64,000 bases of DNA. Source: Streptomyces aculeolatus. GTDB lineage: Bacteria; Actinomycetota; Actinomycetes; Streptomycetales; Streptomycetaceae. How positions within the stretch are numbered: position 1 is the stretch's first letter; each line of letters begins with the position of its first letter. The stretch covers positions 1 through 64,000 of the forward strand of contig NZ_JAINRD010000014.1 of assembly GCF_020400605.1 (NCBI RefSeq), written 5' to 3'. The position numbers were made by a program, and so were the translations under genes. The notes beneath the pieces are model-generated. The model saw only the letters and a list, made by a program, of their open reading frames with translations. It ran no database searches and was not told the DNA's origin. Below are positions 23,108 to 31,679 of this stretch, piece after piece.

Positions 23108-24637
23108 GTGAGCAAGTCGGTCCATTCCCTCGACGACGGGTTCCTCGCACTGCCGCTCGGCGCCCTCGCGGACGCCGCGCTCGCGCGGGCCCGGGCGCTC
23201 GGCGCCGAACACGCCGACTTCCGCCTGGAGCGGGTCCGCAGCGCCGCCTGGCGGCTGAAGGACGCCAGGCTCGCGGGCTCCACGGACACCACCGACCTCG
23301 GGTACGCGGTGCGCGTGGTGCACGGCGGGGCCTGGGGCTTCGCCGCCGGGGTCGACCTCACGATGGACGCCGCCGCACGGGTCGCCGCCCGGGCGGTGGC
23401 GATGGCGAAGCTGTCGGCGCGGGTCATCGCCGCGGCCGGCGCGGACGAGCGGGTCGAGCTGGCGCCGGAGCCGGTGCACGCGGAGAAAACGTGGATCTCC
23501 GCGTACGAGGTGAACCCCTTCGACGTACCGGACGCCGACAAGACCGGGCTGCTGACCGAGTGGAGCGAGCGGCTGCTCGGCGCCGAGGGTGTCTCGCACG
23601 TGGACGCCTCGCTGCTGGCGGTCCAGGAGAACAAGTTCTACGCCGACACCGCCGGCACCTCGACGACCCAGCAGCGCGTGCGGATCCACCCGGAGCTGAC
23701 CGCGGTGACGGTCACCGACTCCGGCGACTTCGACTCGATGCGCACCCTCGCGCCGCCCGCCGGCCGCGGCTGGGAGTACGCGACCGGCACCGGCTGGGAC
23801 TGGGACGCGGAGCTGGCGCGGATCCCCGGCTGGCTGGCCGAGAAGATGGCGGCGCCGAGCGTCGAGGCCGGCTCGTACGACCTGGTGGTCGACCCGTCGA
23901 ACCTGTGGCTGACGATCCACGAGTCCGTCGGCCACGCCACCGAGCTGGACCGCGCCCTCGGCTACGAGGCCGCGTACGCCGGCACCTCCTTCGCCACGTT
24001 CGACCAGCTGGGCACGTTGCGCTACGGCTCCGGGCTGATGAACGTCACCGGCGACCGCACCGCCGAGCACGGGCTCGCCAGCATCGGCTACGACGACGAG
24101 GGCGTGCAGGCCCAGTCGTGGGACCTGGTGCGCGAGGGCGTGCTCGTCGGCTACCAGACCGACCGCCGCATCGCGAAGCTCACCGGCGCCGACCGCTCCA
24201 ACGGCTGCGCCTACGCCGACTCCTCCGCCCACGTGCCCGTCCAGCGCATGGCGAACGTCTCGCTGCAGCCCGCGCCCGAGGGGCCGACGACCGAGGAGCT
24301 GATCGGCGAGGTCGAGCGCGGCATCTACGTCGTCGGCGACCGCTCCTGGTCGATCGACATGCAGCGCTACAACTTCCAGTTCACCGGGCAGCGGTTCTTC
24401 CGGATCGCGAACGGCGAGCTGAAGGGCCAGCTCAAGGACGTGGCGTACCAGGCGACGACCACCGACTTCTGGGGCTCGATGTCGGCGATCGGCGGCCCGG
24501 AGACGTACGTGCTCGGCGGCACGTTCAGCTGCGGCAAGGCCCAGCCCGGCCAGTCGGCGTCGGTCTCGCACGGCTGCCCGTCCGCGCTCTTCCGCAACGT
24601 CAACATCCTCAACACCACCCAGGAGGCCGGCCGATGA
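23108..24637 (+). CDS. tldD: TldD-family metalloprotease subunit
   Basis: 509 residues. It is the catalytic half of the TldD/TldE heterodimer, which degrades unfolded peptides and processes some modified peptides. The zinc motif HExxxH is present as HESVGHATELDR near residue 280. The conserved C-terminal block SHGCPSALFRNVNI is also seen. The GTG at 23108 follows GGAGGG. The stop overlaps the tldE start as ATGA, so the two subunits are translationally coupled and probably made in equal amounts. No peptide-antibiotic cluster is nearby, so a housekeeping role is likelier than toxin maturation. Confidence 0.92.
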   Translation: MSKSVHSLDDGFLALPLGALADAALARARALGAEHADFRLERVRSAAWRLKDARLAGSTDTTDLGYAVRVVHGGAWGFAAGVDLTMDAAARVAARAVAMAKLSARVIAAAGADERVELAPEPVHAEKTWISAYEVNPFDVPDADKTGLLTEWSERLLGAEGVSHVDASLLAVQENKFYADTAGTSTTQQRVRIHPELTAVTVTDSGDFDSMRTLAPPAGRGWEYATGTGWDWDAELARIPGWLAEKMAAPSVEAGSYDLVVDPSNLWLTIHESVGHATELDRALGYEAAYAGTSFATFDQLGTLRYGSGLMNVTGDRTAEHGLASIGYDDEGVQAQSWDLVREGVLVGYQTDRRIAKLTGADRSNGCAYADSSAHVPVQRMANVSLQPAPEGPTTEELIGEVERGIYVVGDRSWSIDMQRYNFQFTGQRFFRIANGELKGQLKDVAYQATTTDFWGSMSAIGGPETYVLGGTFSCGKAQPGQSASVSHGCPSALFRNVNILNTTQEAGR

Positions 24638-26043
24638 CGCGGACTACCCGGACGACCGCGCCCCACGAGACCGTCGAGCGGGCCCTGGAGCTGTCGCGCG
24701 CCGACGGCTGCGTCGTGATCGCCGACGAGGAGTCGAGCGCGAACCTGCGCTGGGCGGGCAACGCGCTGACGACGAACGGCGAGACCCGCGGCCGTACGCT
24801 CACCGTCATCGCCACCGTCGACGGCCGGGAGGGCACGGCCTCCGGCGTCGTCTCCCGCGCCGCCGTCACCGCCGACGACCTGGAGCCGCTGGTACGGGCC
24901 GCGGAGGCGGCCGCGCGCGAGAGCGGACCGGCGGAGGACGCCCGGCCGCTGGTCGAGGGCGTGCCGCAGTCGGCCGACTTCACCGCGCCGCCCGCGGAGA
25001 CGTCCTCCGACGTGTTCGCCGCCTTCGCGCCGGCGCTCGGCGAGTCCTTCGCCCGCGCCCGGGCCGGCGGCCGGCAGCTCTACGGCTTCGCGAACCACAT
25101 GGTGACCTCCACCTACCTGGGCACCTCCACGGGGCTGCGGCTGCGCCACGACCAGCCGACCGGCACGCTGGAGCTGAACGCCAAGTCGCCGGACCGGACG
25201 AAGTCCGCCTGGGCGGGCCGCTCGACCCGGGACTTCGCCGACGTGGACCCCGCCGAGCTGGACGCGGAGCTGGCGCAGCGGCTGGCGTGGGCGGAGCGCA
25301 CGGTGGAGCTGCCCGCCGGGCGGTACGACACGCTGCTGCCGCCGAGCGCGGTGGCGGACCTGCTGGTGTACATGTTCTGGTCCGCATCGGGCCGCGACGC
25401 GCACGACGGCCGTACGGTCTTCAGCAAGCCGGGCGGCGGCACCCGCGTCGGTGAGAAGCTGGCCGGGCTGCCGCTGACGCTGCGCAGCGACCCGGCGGAA
25501 CCGGGCCTGGAGTCGGCGCCGTTCGTCGTCGCGCACGCTTCCGGCAACGACTGGTCGGTGTTCGACAACGGGCTGCCGGTCGGGCCCACGGAGTGGGTGC
25601 GCGAGGGCACGTTGCAGCACCTGCTGACGAACCGCTTCACCGGGGGTCTCACCGGCCTGCCGGTCACGCCGGAGGCGGACAACCTGGTCCTCGACGGGGG
25701 CGGCACGAAGTCGCTGGACGAGATGGTCGCGGACCTGGGGCACGAGGGACCGGGGCTGCTCCTGACCTGCCTGTGGTACATCCGCGAGGTCGACCCGGCG
25801 ACGCTGCTGCTGACCGGGCTGACCCGGGACGGCGTGTACCTGGTGGAGAACGGCGAGGTGACCGGGGCGGTGAACAACTTCCGCTTCAACGAGTCGCCGG
25901 TCGACCTGCTGGGGCGCGCGGCCGAGGCCGGGGCCACGGAGCGGACGCTGCCGCGCGAGTGGGGCGACTGGTTCACGCGGGCGGCGATGCCGCCGGTGCG
26001 GATCCCCGACTTCAACATGAGCTCCGTCAGCCAGGGCGTGTAG
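24634..26043 (+). CDS. TldE/PmbA-family protease subunit
   Basis: 469 residues, the non-catalytic partner of TldD: it shares the fold but lacks HExxxH. Family features are SSANLRWAGNALTTNGE near residues 30-46, FANHMVTSTYLGTSTG in the middle, and the C-terminal VNNFRFNESPVDLL. The ATG at 24634 overlaps the tldD stop by 4 bp (ATGA), with AGGAGG about 6 nt upstream, so coupling is strong. It is followed after 67 bp by tyrS. Confidence 0.92.
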   Translation: MTRTTRTTAPHETVERALELSRADGCVVIADEESSANLRWAGNALTTNGETRGRTLTVIATVDGREGTASGVVSRAAVTADDLEPLVRAAEAAARESGPAEDARPLVEGVPQSADFTAPPAETSSDVFAAFAPALGESFARARAGGRQLYGFANHMVTSTYLGTSTGLRLRHDQPTGTLELNAKSPDRTKSAWAGRSTRDFADVDPAELDAELAQRLAWAERTVELPAGRYDTLLPPSAVADLLVYMFWSASGRDAHDGRTVFSKPGGGTRVGEKLAGLPLTLRSDPAEPGLESAPFVVAHASGNDWSVFDNGLPVGPTEWVREGTLQHLLTNRFTGGLTGLPVTPEADNLVLDGGGTKSLDEMVADLGHEGPGLLLTCLWYIREVDPATLLLTGLTRDGVYLVENGEVTGAVNNFRFNESPVDLLGRAAEAGATERTLPREWGDWFTRAAMPPVRIPDFNMSSVSQGV

Positions 26044-26110
26044 CTGCCATTACCCTCGTACGCAGCCGCAAGGGGCGGCGCGGGTTCGAGGCCGAGGAGA
26101 TACGAGAGAC

Positions 26111-27388
26111 GTGACGGACATCGTCGACGAGCTGCGGTGGCGCGGGCTGCTGGCCCTGTCCACCGACGAGGACGCACTGCGCAAGGCGCTCGCGGACGGT
26201 CCCGTCACGTTCTATTGCGGCTTCGACCCGACGGCGCCCAGCCTGCACGTCGGCCATCTGGTGCAGGTGCTGACCATGCGCCGGCTGCAGGCGGCCGGGC
26301 ACCGGCCGCTGGCGCTGGTCGGCGGCGCGACGGGCCAGATCGGCGACCCCAAGCCGGACGCGGAGCGCACGCTCAACGACCCGGAGGTCGTCGCCGGCTG
26401 GGTCGAGCGGGTCCGCGCGCAGATCGAGCCGCTGCTCGACTTCGAGGGCCCGGCCGCCGCCCGGATGGTCAACAACCTGGACTGGACCGCGGGCATGTCC
26501 GCGATCGAGTTCCTGCGCGACATCGGCCGGCACTTCCGGGTGAACAAGATGATCGCCAAGGAGGCCGTGGCCCGCCGGCTGGAGTCCGAGCACGGCATCG
26601 GCTACACCGAGTTCAGCTACCAGATCCTCCAGGGGCTGGACTTCCTGGAGCTGTACCGGCGGCACGGCTGCACCCTGCAGACGGGCGGCAGCGACCAGTG
26701 GGGCAACCTGACGGCGGGCACCGACCTGATCCACCGGGTCGAGCCGGAGGCCGTGGTGCACGCGCTGGCGACGCCGCTGATGACCAAGGCGGACGGCACG
26801 AAGTTCGGCAAGACGGAGGGCGGTGCGGTCTGGCTCGACGCGGAGCTGACGACGCCGTACGCCTTCTACCAGTTCTGGCTGAATGTCGACGACCGCGATG
26901 TCAGCCGCTACCTGCGGATCCTCAGCTTCCGCAGCCGTGCGGAGCTGGCGGAGCTGGAGCGGCAGACCGAGGAGCGGCCGCAGGCGCGGGCCGCGCAGCG
27001 GGCGCTGGCGGAGGAGCTGACGACGCTGGTGCACGGCGCGGACCAGTGCGCCGCGGTGATCGCGGCGTCGCGGGCCCTGTTCGGGCAGGGCGAGCTGGCG
27101 GAGCTGGACGAGGCGACGCTGCGGGCGGCGCTGGCCGAGGTGCCGCACGCACGGGTCGCGGAGCTGGGTCCGGTGGTGGAGCTGCTGGCCGAGGTGGGCC
27201 TGGCGCCGAGCCGGTCGGCGGCCCGCAGGACGGTCAAGGAGGGCGGGGCGTACGTGAACAACGTGAAGGTCGCGGCCGAGGACGCCGTGCCGGCCGTCGA
27301 GGACCTCCTGCACGGTCGCTGGCTGGTGCTGCGCCGGGGCAAGCGCAACCTGGCGGCGGTCGAGCTGGCGGCCCCGCCGGCCGGCTGA
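26111..27388 (+). CDS. tyrS: Tyrosyl-tRNA synthetase
   Basis: 425 residues, class I aminoacyl-tRNA synthetase charging tRNA-Tyr. The nucleotide-binding HIGH motif appears as HVGH in PSLHVGHLVQ, and the KMSKS loop as KFGKT in ADGTKFGKTEG, the form typical of bacterial TyrRS. The C-terminal S4-like RNA-binding domain (about 355-420) contains GLAPSRSAARRTVKEGGAYVN. The GTG at 26111 is chosen; the family N-terminus DIVDELRWRGLL follows directly. No T-box leader is visible in the 67 bp upstream. A convergent small membrane gene lies downstream. Confidence 0.96.
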   Translation: MTDIVDELRWRGLLALSTDEDALRKALADGPVTFYCGFDPTAPSLHVGHLVQVLTMRRLQAAGHRPLALVGGATGQIGDPKPDAERTLNDPEVVAGWVERVRAQIEPLLDFEGPAAARMVNNLDWTAGMSAIEFLRDIGRHFRVNKMIAKEAVARRLESEHGIGYTEFSYQILQGLDFLELYRRHGCTLQTGGSDQWGNLTAGTDLIHRVEPEAVVHALATPLMTKADGTKFGKTEGGAVWLDAELTTPYAFYQFWLNVDDRDVSRYLRILSFRSRAELAELERQTEERPQARAAQRALAEELTTLVHGADQCAAVIAASRALFGQGELAELDEATLRAALAEVPHARVAELGPVVELLAEVGLAPSRSAARRTVKEGGAYVNNVKVAAEDAVPAVEDLLHGRWLVLRRGKRNLAAVELAAPPAG

Positions 27389-27437
27389 ACGCCGGAGCGG
27401 CGGGGCGCCTGAGCGGCTCGGGGGCGGGGCTGATCGG

Positions 27438-27719
27438 CTAGCGGGGGCTCCGCTTCTTGTAGCCGCGCATGTTCTCGTACACCGGGGTGCCCAGTGCCAC
27501 GACGGCCACCGCGCCGGCGAGCTGGAGAATGTGCCGGATCCAGTCGATGCCCTTGGTGTCGTCCACGCCGATCCCCGAGGCCACGGCGTTGCCGATGATG
27601 GCCCCGATGATGCCGAAGACGGTGGTCAGCCAGAGGGGGATGGCCTGTTTGCCGGGCAGGATGGCCCGGGCGATGACGCCCAGGATCAGGCCCAGGATGA
27701 TGGCCCACAGCCAGCTCAT
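27438..27719 (-). CDS. GlsB/YeaQ/YmgE-family small membrane protein
   Basis: 93 residues. The first 58 or so form the transglycosylase-associated/GlsB fold: MSWLWAIILGLILGVIAR, the family motif ARAILPGKQ, and GIIGAIIGN, with two to three helices. These proteins are linked to general stress responses and are probably envelope-located; the mechanism is unknown. AGGAGG lies about 6 nt before the ATG at 27719. The C-terminal tail (TPVYENMRGYKKRS) is basic and cytoplasmic. It is convergent with tyrS. Confidence 0.88.
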   Translation of the reverse strand: MSWLWAIILGLILGVIARAILPGKQAIPLWLTTVFGIIGAIIGNAVASGIGVDDTKGIDWIRHILQLAGAVAVVALGTPVYENMRGYKKRSPR

Positions 27720-27893
27720 GTCGCCTCCTAGTGCGGGCGGGGTCCGCCTGCCGTGCCAGTTTCTTGCGGCGGGCCGGGTAGTGCATTCCGGCCAGGGCCG
27801 TTCGAGGTATGGGGCGGTATGTCCCGCCCCCGCGTCGAAGGCCGGCCCATCCCGGCGTACCTTGGGGACGTACCCGGTGACAGGGGGTGGAGT

Positions 27894-28289
27894 GTGAAGC
27901 GGAAGCGCCACGGCGATGCCGACGTGTTCAGGATCACCGGCGCGCGGCAGAGCCTGGACGACGACGTGCGCGGCCGGCAGCGGCGGTACGTGATCTCCAT
28001 GGGGATCCGCGCCGTCTCGGTGGTGGCCGCCGCGCTGCTCTGGAATGTCGAGCGGCACGTCGCGGTGATCGCGCTCGTCCTCGGCATGTTCATCCCGTAC
28101 TTCGCCGTGGTCATCGCGAACGCGGGCCGGGAGAACGTCCGTTCGCTTCCGTCCGCCTTCGACATCGCGCCGCAGCGCGCCGTGATCGCCCCGCCGCCGC
28201 GGGCCGCGCGGAAGCCCGACGCACCTGCCGAACCCTCCGCGGCCCGGACCGAGTCGACGACCAGCGATAGCGCTCCGCCGACCGTTTGA
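27894..28289 (+). CDS. DUF3099-family membrane protein
   Basis: 131 residues. The N-terminal part FRITGARQSLDDDVRGRQRRYVISM is the signature of DUF3099, an actinobacterial family. Two membrane helices follow (IRAVSVVAAALLW and VAVIALVLGMFIPYFAVVIA), then a disordered Pro/Ala tail. The function is unknown. The GTG at 27894 has GGGGGTGGAG just upstream. It is divergent from the GlsB-type gene. Confidence 0.88.
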   Translation: MKRKRHGDADVFRITGARQSLDDDVRGRQRRYVISMGIRAVSVVAAALLWNVERHVAVIALVLGMFIPYFAVVIANAGRENVRSLPSAFDIAPQRAVIAPPPRAARKPDAPAEPSAARTESTTSDSAPPTV

Positions 28290-28461
28290 TCACCAAGAGT
28301 GCAAGCTCAGAAAAACCTCAAATCAAATATGCCGATCCGGTGCCGGGTGCCCCTCCTCGCGTGACATACTTCGTACGCGCTCCGCATCCCCCGTCGGAGC
28401 GACGGACCGACGCCGGGCGGCTCCCCCCGTGGCTGCCCGGCGTCGCCCCATTTCCGGGACG

Positions 28462-28467
28462 TAGGCT
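28462..28467 (+). promoter_or_regulatory. -10-like element TAGGCT, leaderless start
   Basis: TAGGCT ends 8 nt before the GTG at 28476, and there is no Shine-Dalgarno sequence, so the message is probably leaderless. Confidence 0.45.
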
Positions 28468-28475
28468 GGGGCCCC

Positions 28476-28748
28476 GTGAACACCGCCGATCCCACTCTCA
28501 TCTGCTCCGCCAAGGGCTGCCGTACGCCCGCGGTGTGGGTGCTCGCCTGGAACAATCCGAAGCTGCACACGCCCGAGCGCCGCAAGACGTGGCTCGCGTG
28601 TGAGGAACACCGCGAATACCTGAGCCGCTTTCTGGGCGTACGCGACTTCCTCAAGGAGGTCGTCACGCTGGCCGACTGGCAGGAGGCGCAGAAGAGCGCG
28701 GAAAAGGACGCCGAAGGCGAAAGCGGGCCGGATCCGGCCCGCGGCTGA
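28476..28748 (+). CDS. Conserved small Cys/His protein of unknown function
   Basis: 90 residues, soluble. Two cysteines near the N-terminus (LICSAKGCRTPAVWVLAW) and a later Cys-x2-His (ACEEH) make a possible zinc site C-x4-C...C-x2-H. The rest is helical and acidic at the end. Close relatives are found next to moaA in actinobacteria as far as I recall, and no function is established. The GTG start is supported by the -10-like TAGGCT 8 nt upstream. Convergent moaA follows after 88 bp. Confidence 0.8.
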   Translation: MNTADPTLICSAKGCRTPAVWVLAWNNPKLHTPERRKTWLACEEHREYLSRFLGVRDFLKEVVTLADWQEAQKSAEKDAEGESGPDPARG

Positions 28749-28836
28749 CGGGCGGGGACCCGGCGCCGCGGCCGGGAGCCGCGGCCGGGGGCCTCAGCCG
28801 GCGGCCCGGCACGGGGAGGTTCTCAACCGCCCCGCG

Positions 28837-29826
28837 TCAACCGCCGATTGCCGACATCGGCCGGTCCGGCTGGACGAACGACGGGTCGTCGAGGCCCGCG
28901 CCCGCCTTCTTCCCCCACATCGCCTCCCGCCACAGCCGCGCCACCTCCTCGTCCGGCGCGCCGGAGCGCAACGCGGCCCGCAGGTCGGTCTCCTCGCGCG
29001 CGAACAGGCAGTTGCGCACCTGTCCGTCCGCGGTCAGCCGGGTGCGGTCGCAGGCCCGGCAGAAGGGCCGGGTGACGGAGGCGATGACACCGACGCGGGC
29101 CGGGCCGCCGTCCACGAGCCAGCGCTCCGCGGGCGCGGAGCCGCGCGCCGTCTCGCCCTCGGGGGTCAGCGTGAAGCGCGTCCGCAGGGAGGCGAGGATG
29201 TCGCCGGCGGTGATCATGCCGTCGCGCTGCCAGCCGTGCTGCGGGTCGAGGGGCATCTGCTCGATGAACCGCAGCTCGTACCCCTCGGCGACGGCCCAGG
29301 CGAGCAGGTCGGGGGCCTCGTCCTCGTTGAACCCGGACATCAGCACGCTGTTGACCTTCACCGGCTCCAGGCCGGCGGCCCGGGCGGCGGCGAGGCCGCG
29401 GAGCACGTCCCCGTGCCGCTTGCGGCGGGTCAGCCGTTGGAAGACGTCGGCCCGCAGGGTGTCCAGCGAGACGTTCACCCGGTCCAGGCCCGCGGCCTTG
29501 AGCGCCGGGGCCGTGCGCTCCAGGCCGATGCCGTTGGTGGTCAGGGAGAGCTTGGGGCGGGGCGCGAGCGCGGCGCAGCGCTCGACTATGCCGGTGAGCC
29601 CGGGGCGCAGCAGCGGCTCGCCGCCGGTGAAGCGCACGTCGGTCACGCCCAACTCGGTGACCGCCAGGCGGACGAGGCGGACGATCTCGTCGTCGGTGAG
29701 CAGCTCGGGTTTGCCGAGCCACTGGAGCCCTTCCTCCGGCATGCAGTACGTACACCGCAGGTTGCACCGGTCGGTGAGCGAGACGCGCAGGTCTGTGGCG
29801 ACTCGCCCATAGGTGTCACGCAGCAT
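28837..29826 (-). CDS. moaA: GTP 3',8-cyclase MoaA (molybdenum cofactor synthesis)
   Basis: 329 residues. Radical-SAM enzyme that, with MoaC, turns GTP into cyclic pyranopterin monophosphate. The N-terminal 4Fe-4S site is CNLRCTYC (Cys-x3-Cys-x2-Cys), and the second cluster is held by CRACDRTRLT and the later NC. The C-terminal Gly-Gly (AIGG) needed for catalysis is intact. The ATG at 29826 has GGGAGGGG about 9 nt upstream, and LRDTYGRVATDLRVS is the normal family start; the frame is open further but unrelated. No other moa genes lie in the window. Confidence 0.95.
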   Translation of the reverse strand: MLRDTYGRVATDLRVSLTDRCNLRCTYCMPEEGLQWLGKPELLTDDEIVRLVRLAVTELGVTDVRFTGGEPLLRPGLTGIVERCAALAPRPKLSLTTNGIGLERTAPALKAAGLDRVNVSLDTLRADVFQRLTRRKRHGDVLRGLAAARAAGLEPVKVNSVLMSGFNEDEAPDLLAWAVAEGYELRFIEQMPLDPQHGWQRDGMITAGDILASLRTRFTLTPEGETARGSAPAERWLVDGGPARVGVIASVTRPFCRACDRTRLTADGQVRNCLFAREETDLRAALRSGAPDEEVARLWREAMWGKKAGAGLDDPSFVQPDRPMSAIGG

Positions 29827-29864
29827 GGAGACGGCCCCTCCCACGGCGGTTCCTGACCCCAGGC

Positions 29865-29902
29865 AGCCTACGCCAGGCCACCGACATTCAACAGTTTGTT
29901 GA
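29865..29902 (-). promoter_or_regulatory. moaA promoter with overlapping palindrome
   Basis: On the minus strand TAGGCT (29865-29870) is a good -10. TGTTGA (29888-29893) lies 17 bp upstream in the -35 position. That hexamer is one arm of a perfect palindrome TCAACA-GTT-TGTTGA (29888-29902), so a repressor or activator could compete with RNA polymerase here. Confidence 0.5.
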
Positions 29903-29998
29903 GCATGCGGGCCGAAACGTTCCGCCAGATGCGCGTGACGACTGCGCCGGAAGCGTCCGACGTGGCCGACACGCCAAAAGACACTGCATGGCGATGTA

Positions 29999-30026
29999 TT
30001 GATGGCCACGGGTGATCAGGGATACG
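29999..30026 (+). promoter_or_regulatory. Possible promoter of the subtilase gene
   Basis: TTGATG (29999-30004) and GATACG (30021-30026) are 16 bp apart, about 70 bp before the start codon. A moderate sigma-70-like match in a relatively AT-rich stretch. Confidence 0.35.
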
Positions 30027-30095
30027 TTCGCTTGCCGTGTACCTGACCGCGGCAACTGTCCGCGGCGGATTCCTGACTGATGATCTGGAGATCCC

Positions 30096-31619
30096 ATGAC
30101 TCATCTCCGACCCCGCGGCCGGCGCCTGCTGGCAGTGCCACTCGGGCTCACCCTCGCGGCGGCGCTCGGCGTCCTGCCGGGGGCGGCCTCCGCCGCGTCG
30201 GCTCCGGAGCCCGGCAGCAGTGCCGGGGCCGCGGCCGGCGAGAACCTTTCCTACGTGGTCAACACGAAGACCGATGGCAAGACGATCGCCCGGGTCACCG
30301 ACGCGATCGCGGACGCGGACGGCTCGGTGGTCGCCACGCACAAGAAGATCGGCGTGTTCGTCGCCCATTCCACCAACCCGGACTTCGCAGCCGAGCTGCG
30401 CGGCGTGCGCGGCGTGCAGTCCGCGGGCGCGAGCCGGACCGCGCCGCTGACGCCCGGCGGGACGCTGGAGACCAGCGCGCCGGAGGTCTACAAGGGCGCC
30501 GCCAAGGCCCGTTCGCAGGACCCGGACGTCGAGCCGCTGGAGAACGAGCAGTGGGACCTGCCGGCGATCGGCGCCGACAAGGCGCACAAGATCTCGACCG
30601 GCAGCCGTGACGTCACCGTCGGCGTCATCGACACGGGCGTGGACGACACCCACCCCGACCTCAAGAACAACTTCTCCGCCGAGCAGTCCGCCAACTGCGT
30701 CGGCGGCGTCGCGGACACCACCGAGGGCGCCTGGCGGCCCTACGACCCGGCGGGCGACTACCACGGCACCCACGTCGCGGGGGAGATCGCCGCCGAGCGC
30801 AACGGCGTCGGCGTGGCCGGCGTCGCGCCCGGCGTGCAGGTCGCCTCGCTCAAGGTGAGCGAGCCGGACACCGCCCTGTTCTACGCCGAGGCCGTCGTCT
30901 GCGCCTTCGTCTTCGCCGGCGACAACGGCATCGAGATCACCAACAACAGCTACTACGTCGACCCGTGGCTCTACAACTGCCTCGACGACCCCGACCAGCG
31001 GGCGATCGTCGAGGCGGTCAACCGCGCCTCGATGTACGCGATGGGCAAGGGCACCCTGCACCTCGCCGCGGCCGGCAACTCCAACCACGACCTCGCGTCC
31101 GACGAGATCCTGGACGACTCCAGCCCGAACGACACCACGCCCGGGGACCGCACGATCGACCCCGCCGAGTGCTGGGACATCCCGACGCAGCTGCCCGGCA
31201 TCGTGACCGTCGCGGCGACCGGCGTGAACGACGACAAGTCGTACTACAGCAGCTACGGCCAGAAGGTCGTCGACGTCGCCGCGCCCGGCGGTGACGGCTA
31301 CCAGATCCCGGACACGCCGTCGAAGAACGGCCGCATCCTGTCGACGCTGCCGGAGAACAAGTACGGCTGGCTGCAGGGCACGTCGATGGCCACCCCGCAC
31401 GCCGCGGGCGTGGCGGCGCTCATCAAGAGCAAGCACCCGCGGCTGTCGCCCGCGGCGCTGCACATGATGATGAAGGTCCAGGCGGACAACCCGGGCTGCC
31501 CGGAGTTCTACGACCCGGACGGCAACGGGGTCGAGGACTCCACCTGCACCGGCAGCAAGCGCAACAACGGCTTCTACGGGGCAGGCATCGTCGACGCGTA
31601 CGACGCCGTACGGCGATGA
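30096..31619 (+). CDS. Secreted S8 family serine peptidase (subtilase)
   Basis: 507 residues. Signal peptide 1-33 (basic RPRGRR, hydrophobic LLAVPLGLTLAAALG, cleavage near GAASA), then a propeptide-like region to about 145, then the subtilisin domain. The catalytic triad is Asp179 in VIDTGVDD, His223 in HGTHVAG and Ser430 in GTSMATPHAAG, with oxyanion Asn328 in AAAGNSN. The protease is exported and probably self-activating. GGAG lies 5-6 nt before the ATG at 30096. No C-terminal domain or membrane anchor is present. It is divergent from moaA and seems monocistronic. Confidence 0.94.
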   Translation: MTHLRPRGRRLLAVPLGLTLAAALGVLPGAASAASAPEPGSSAGAAAGENLSYVVNTKTDGKTIARVTDAIADADGSVVATHKKIGVFVAHSTNPDFAAELRGVRGVQSAGASRTAPLTPGGTLETSAPEVYKGAAKARSQDPDVEPLENEQWDLPAIGADKAHKISTGSRDVTVGVIDTGVDDTHPDLKNNFSAEQSANCVGGVADTTEGAWRPYDPAGDYHGTHVAGEIAAERNGVGVAGVAPGVQVASLKVSEPDTALFYAEAVVCAFVFAGDNGIEITNNSYYVDPWLYNCLDDPDQRAIVEAVNRASMYAMGKGTLHLAAAGNSNHDLASDEILDDSSPNDTTPGDRTIDPAECWDIPTQLPGIVTVAATGVNDDKSYYSSYGQKVVDVAAPGGDGYQIPDTPSKNGRILSTLPENKYGWLQGTSMATPHAAGVAALIKSKHPRLSPAALHMMMKVQADNPGCPEFYDPDGNGVEDSTCTGSKRNNGFYGAGIVDAYDAVRR

Positions 31620-31679
31620 GGGCCGGCCGGTGACGTGACGGTGACGTGACCGGCGGCTCACGGGCCGGGCGGCGGTGCC

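Noticed and set aside
29868..31661. A 597-codon minus-strand open frame opposite the subtilase
   Set aside because: Antisense to a gene with a complete catalytic triad; no domain in the shadow product.
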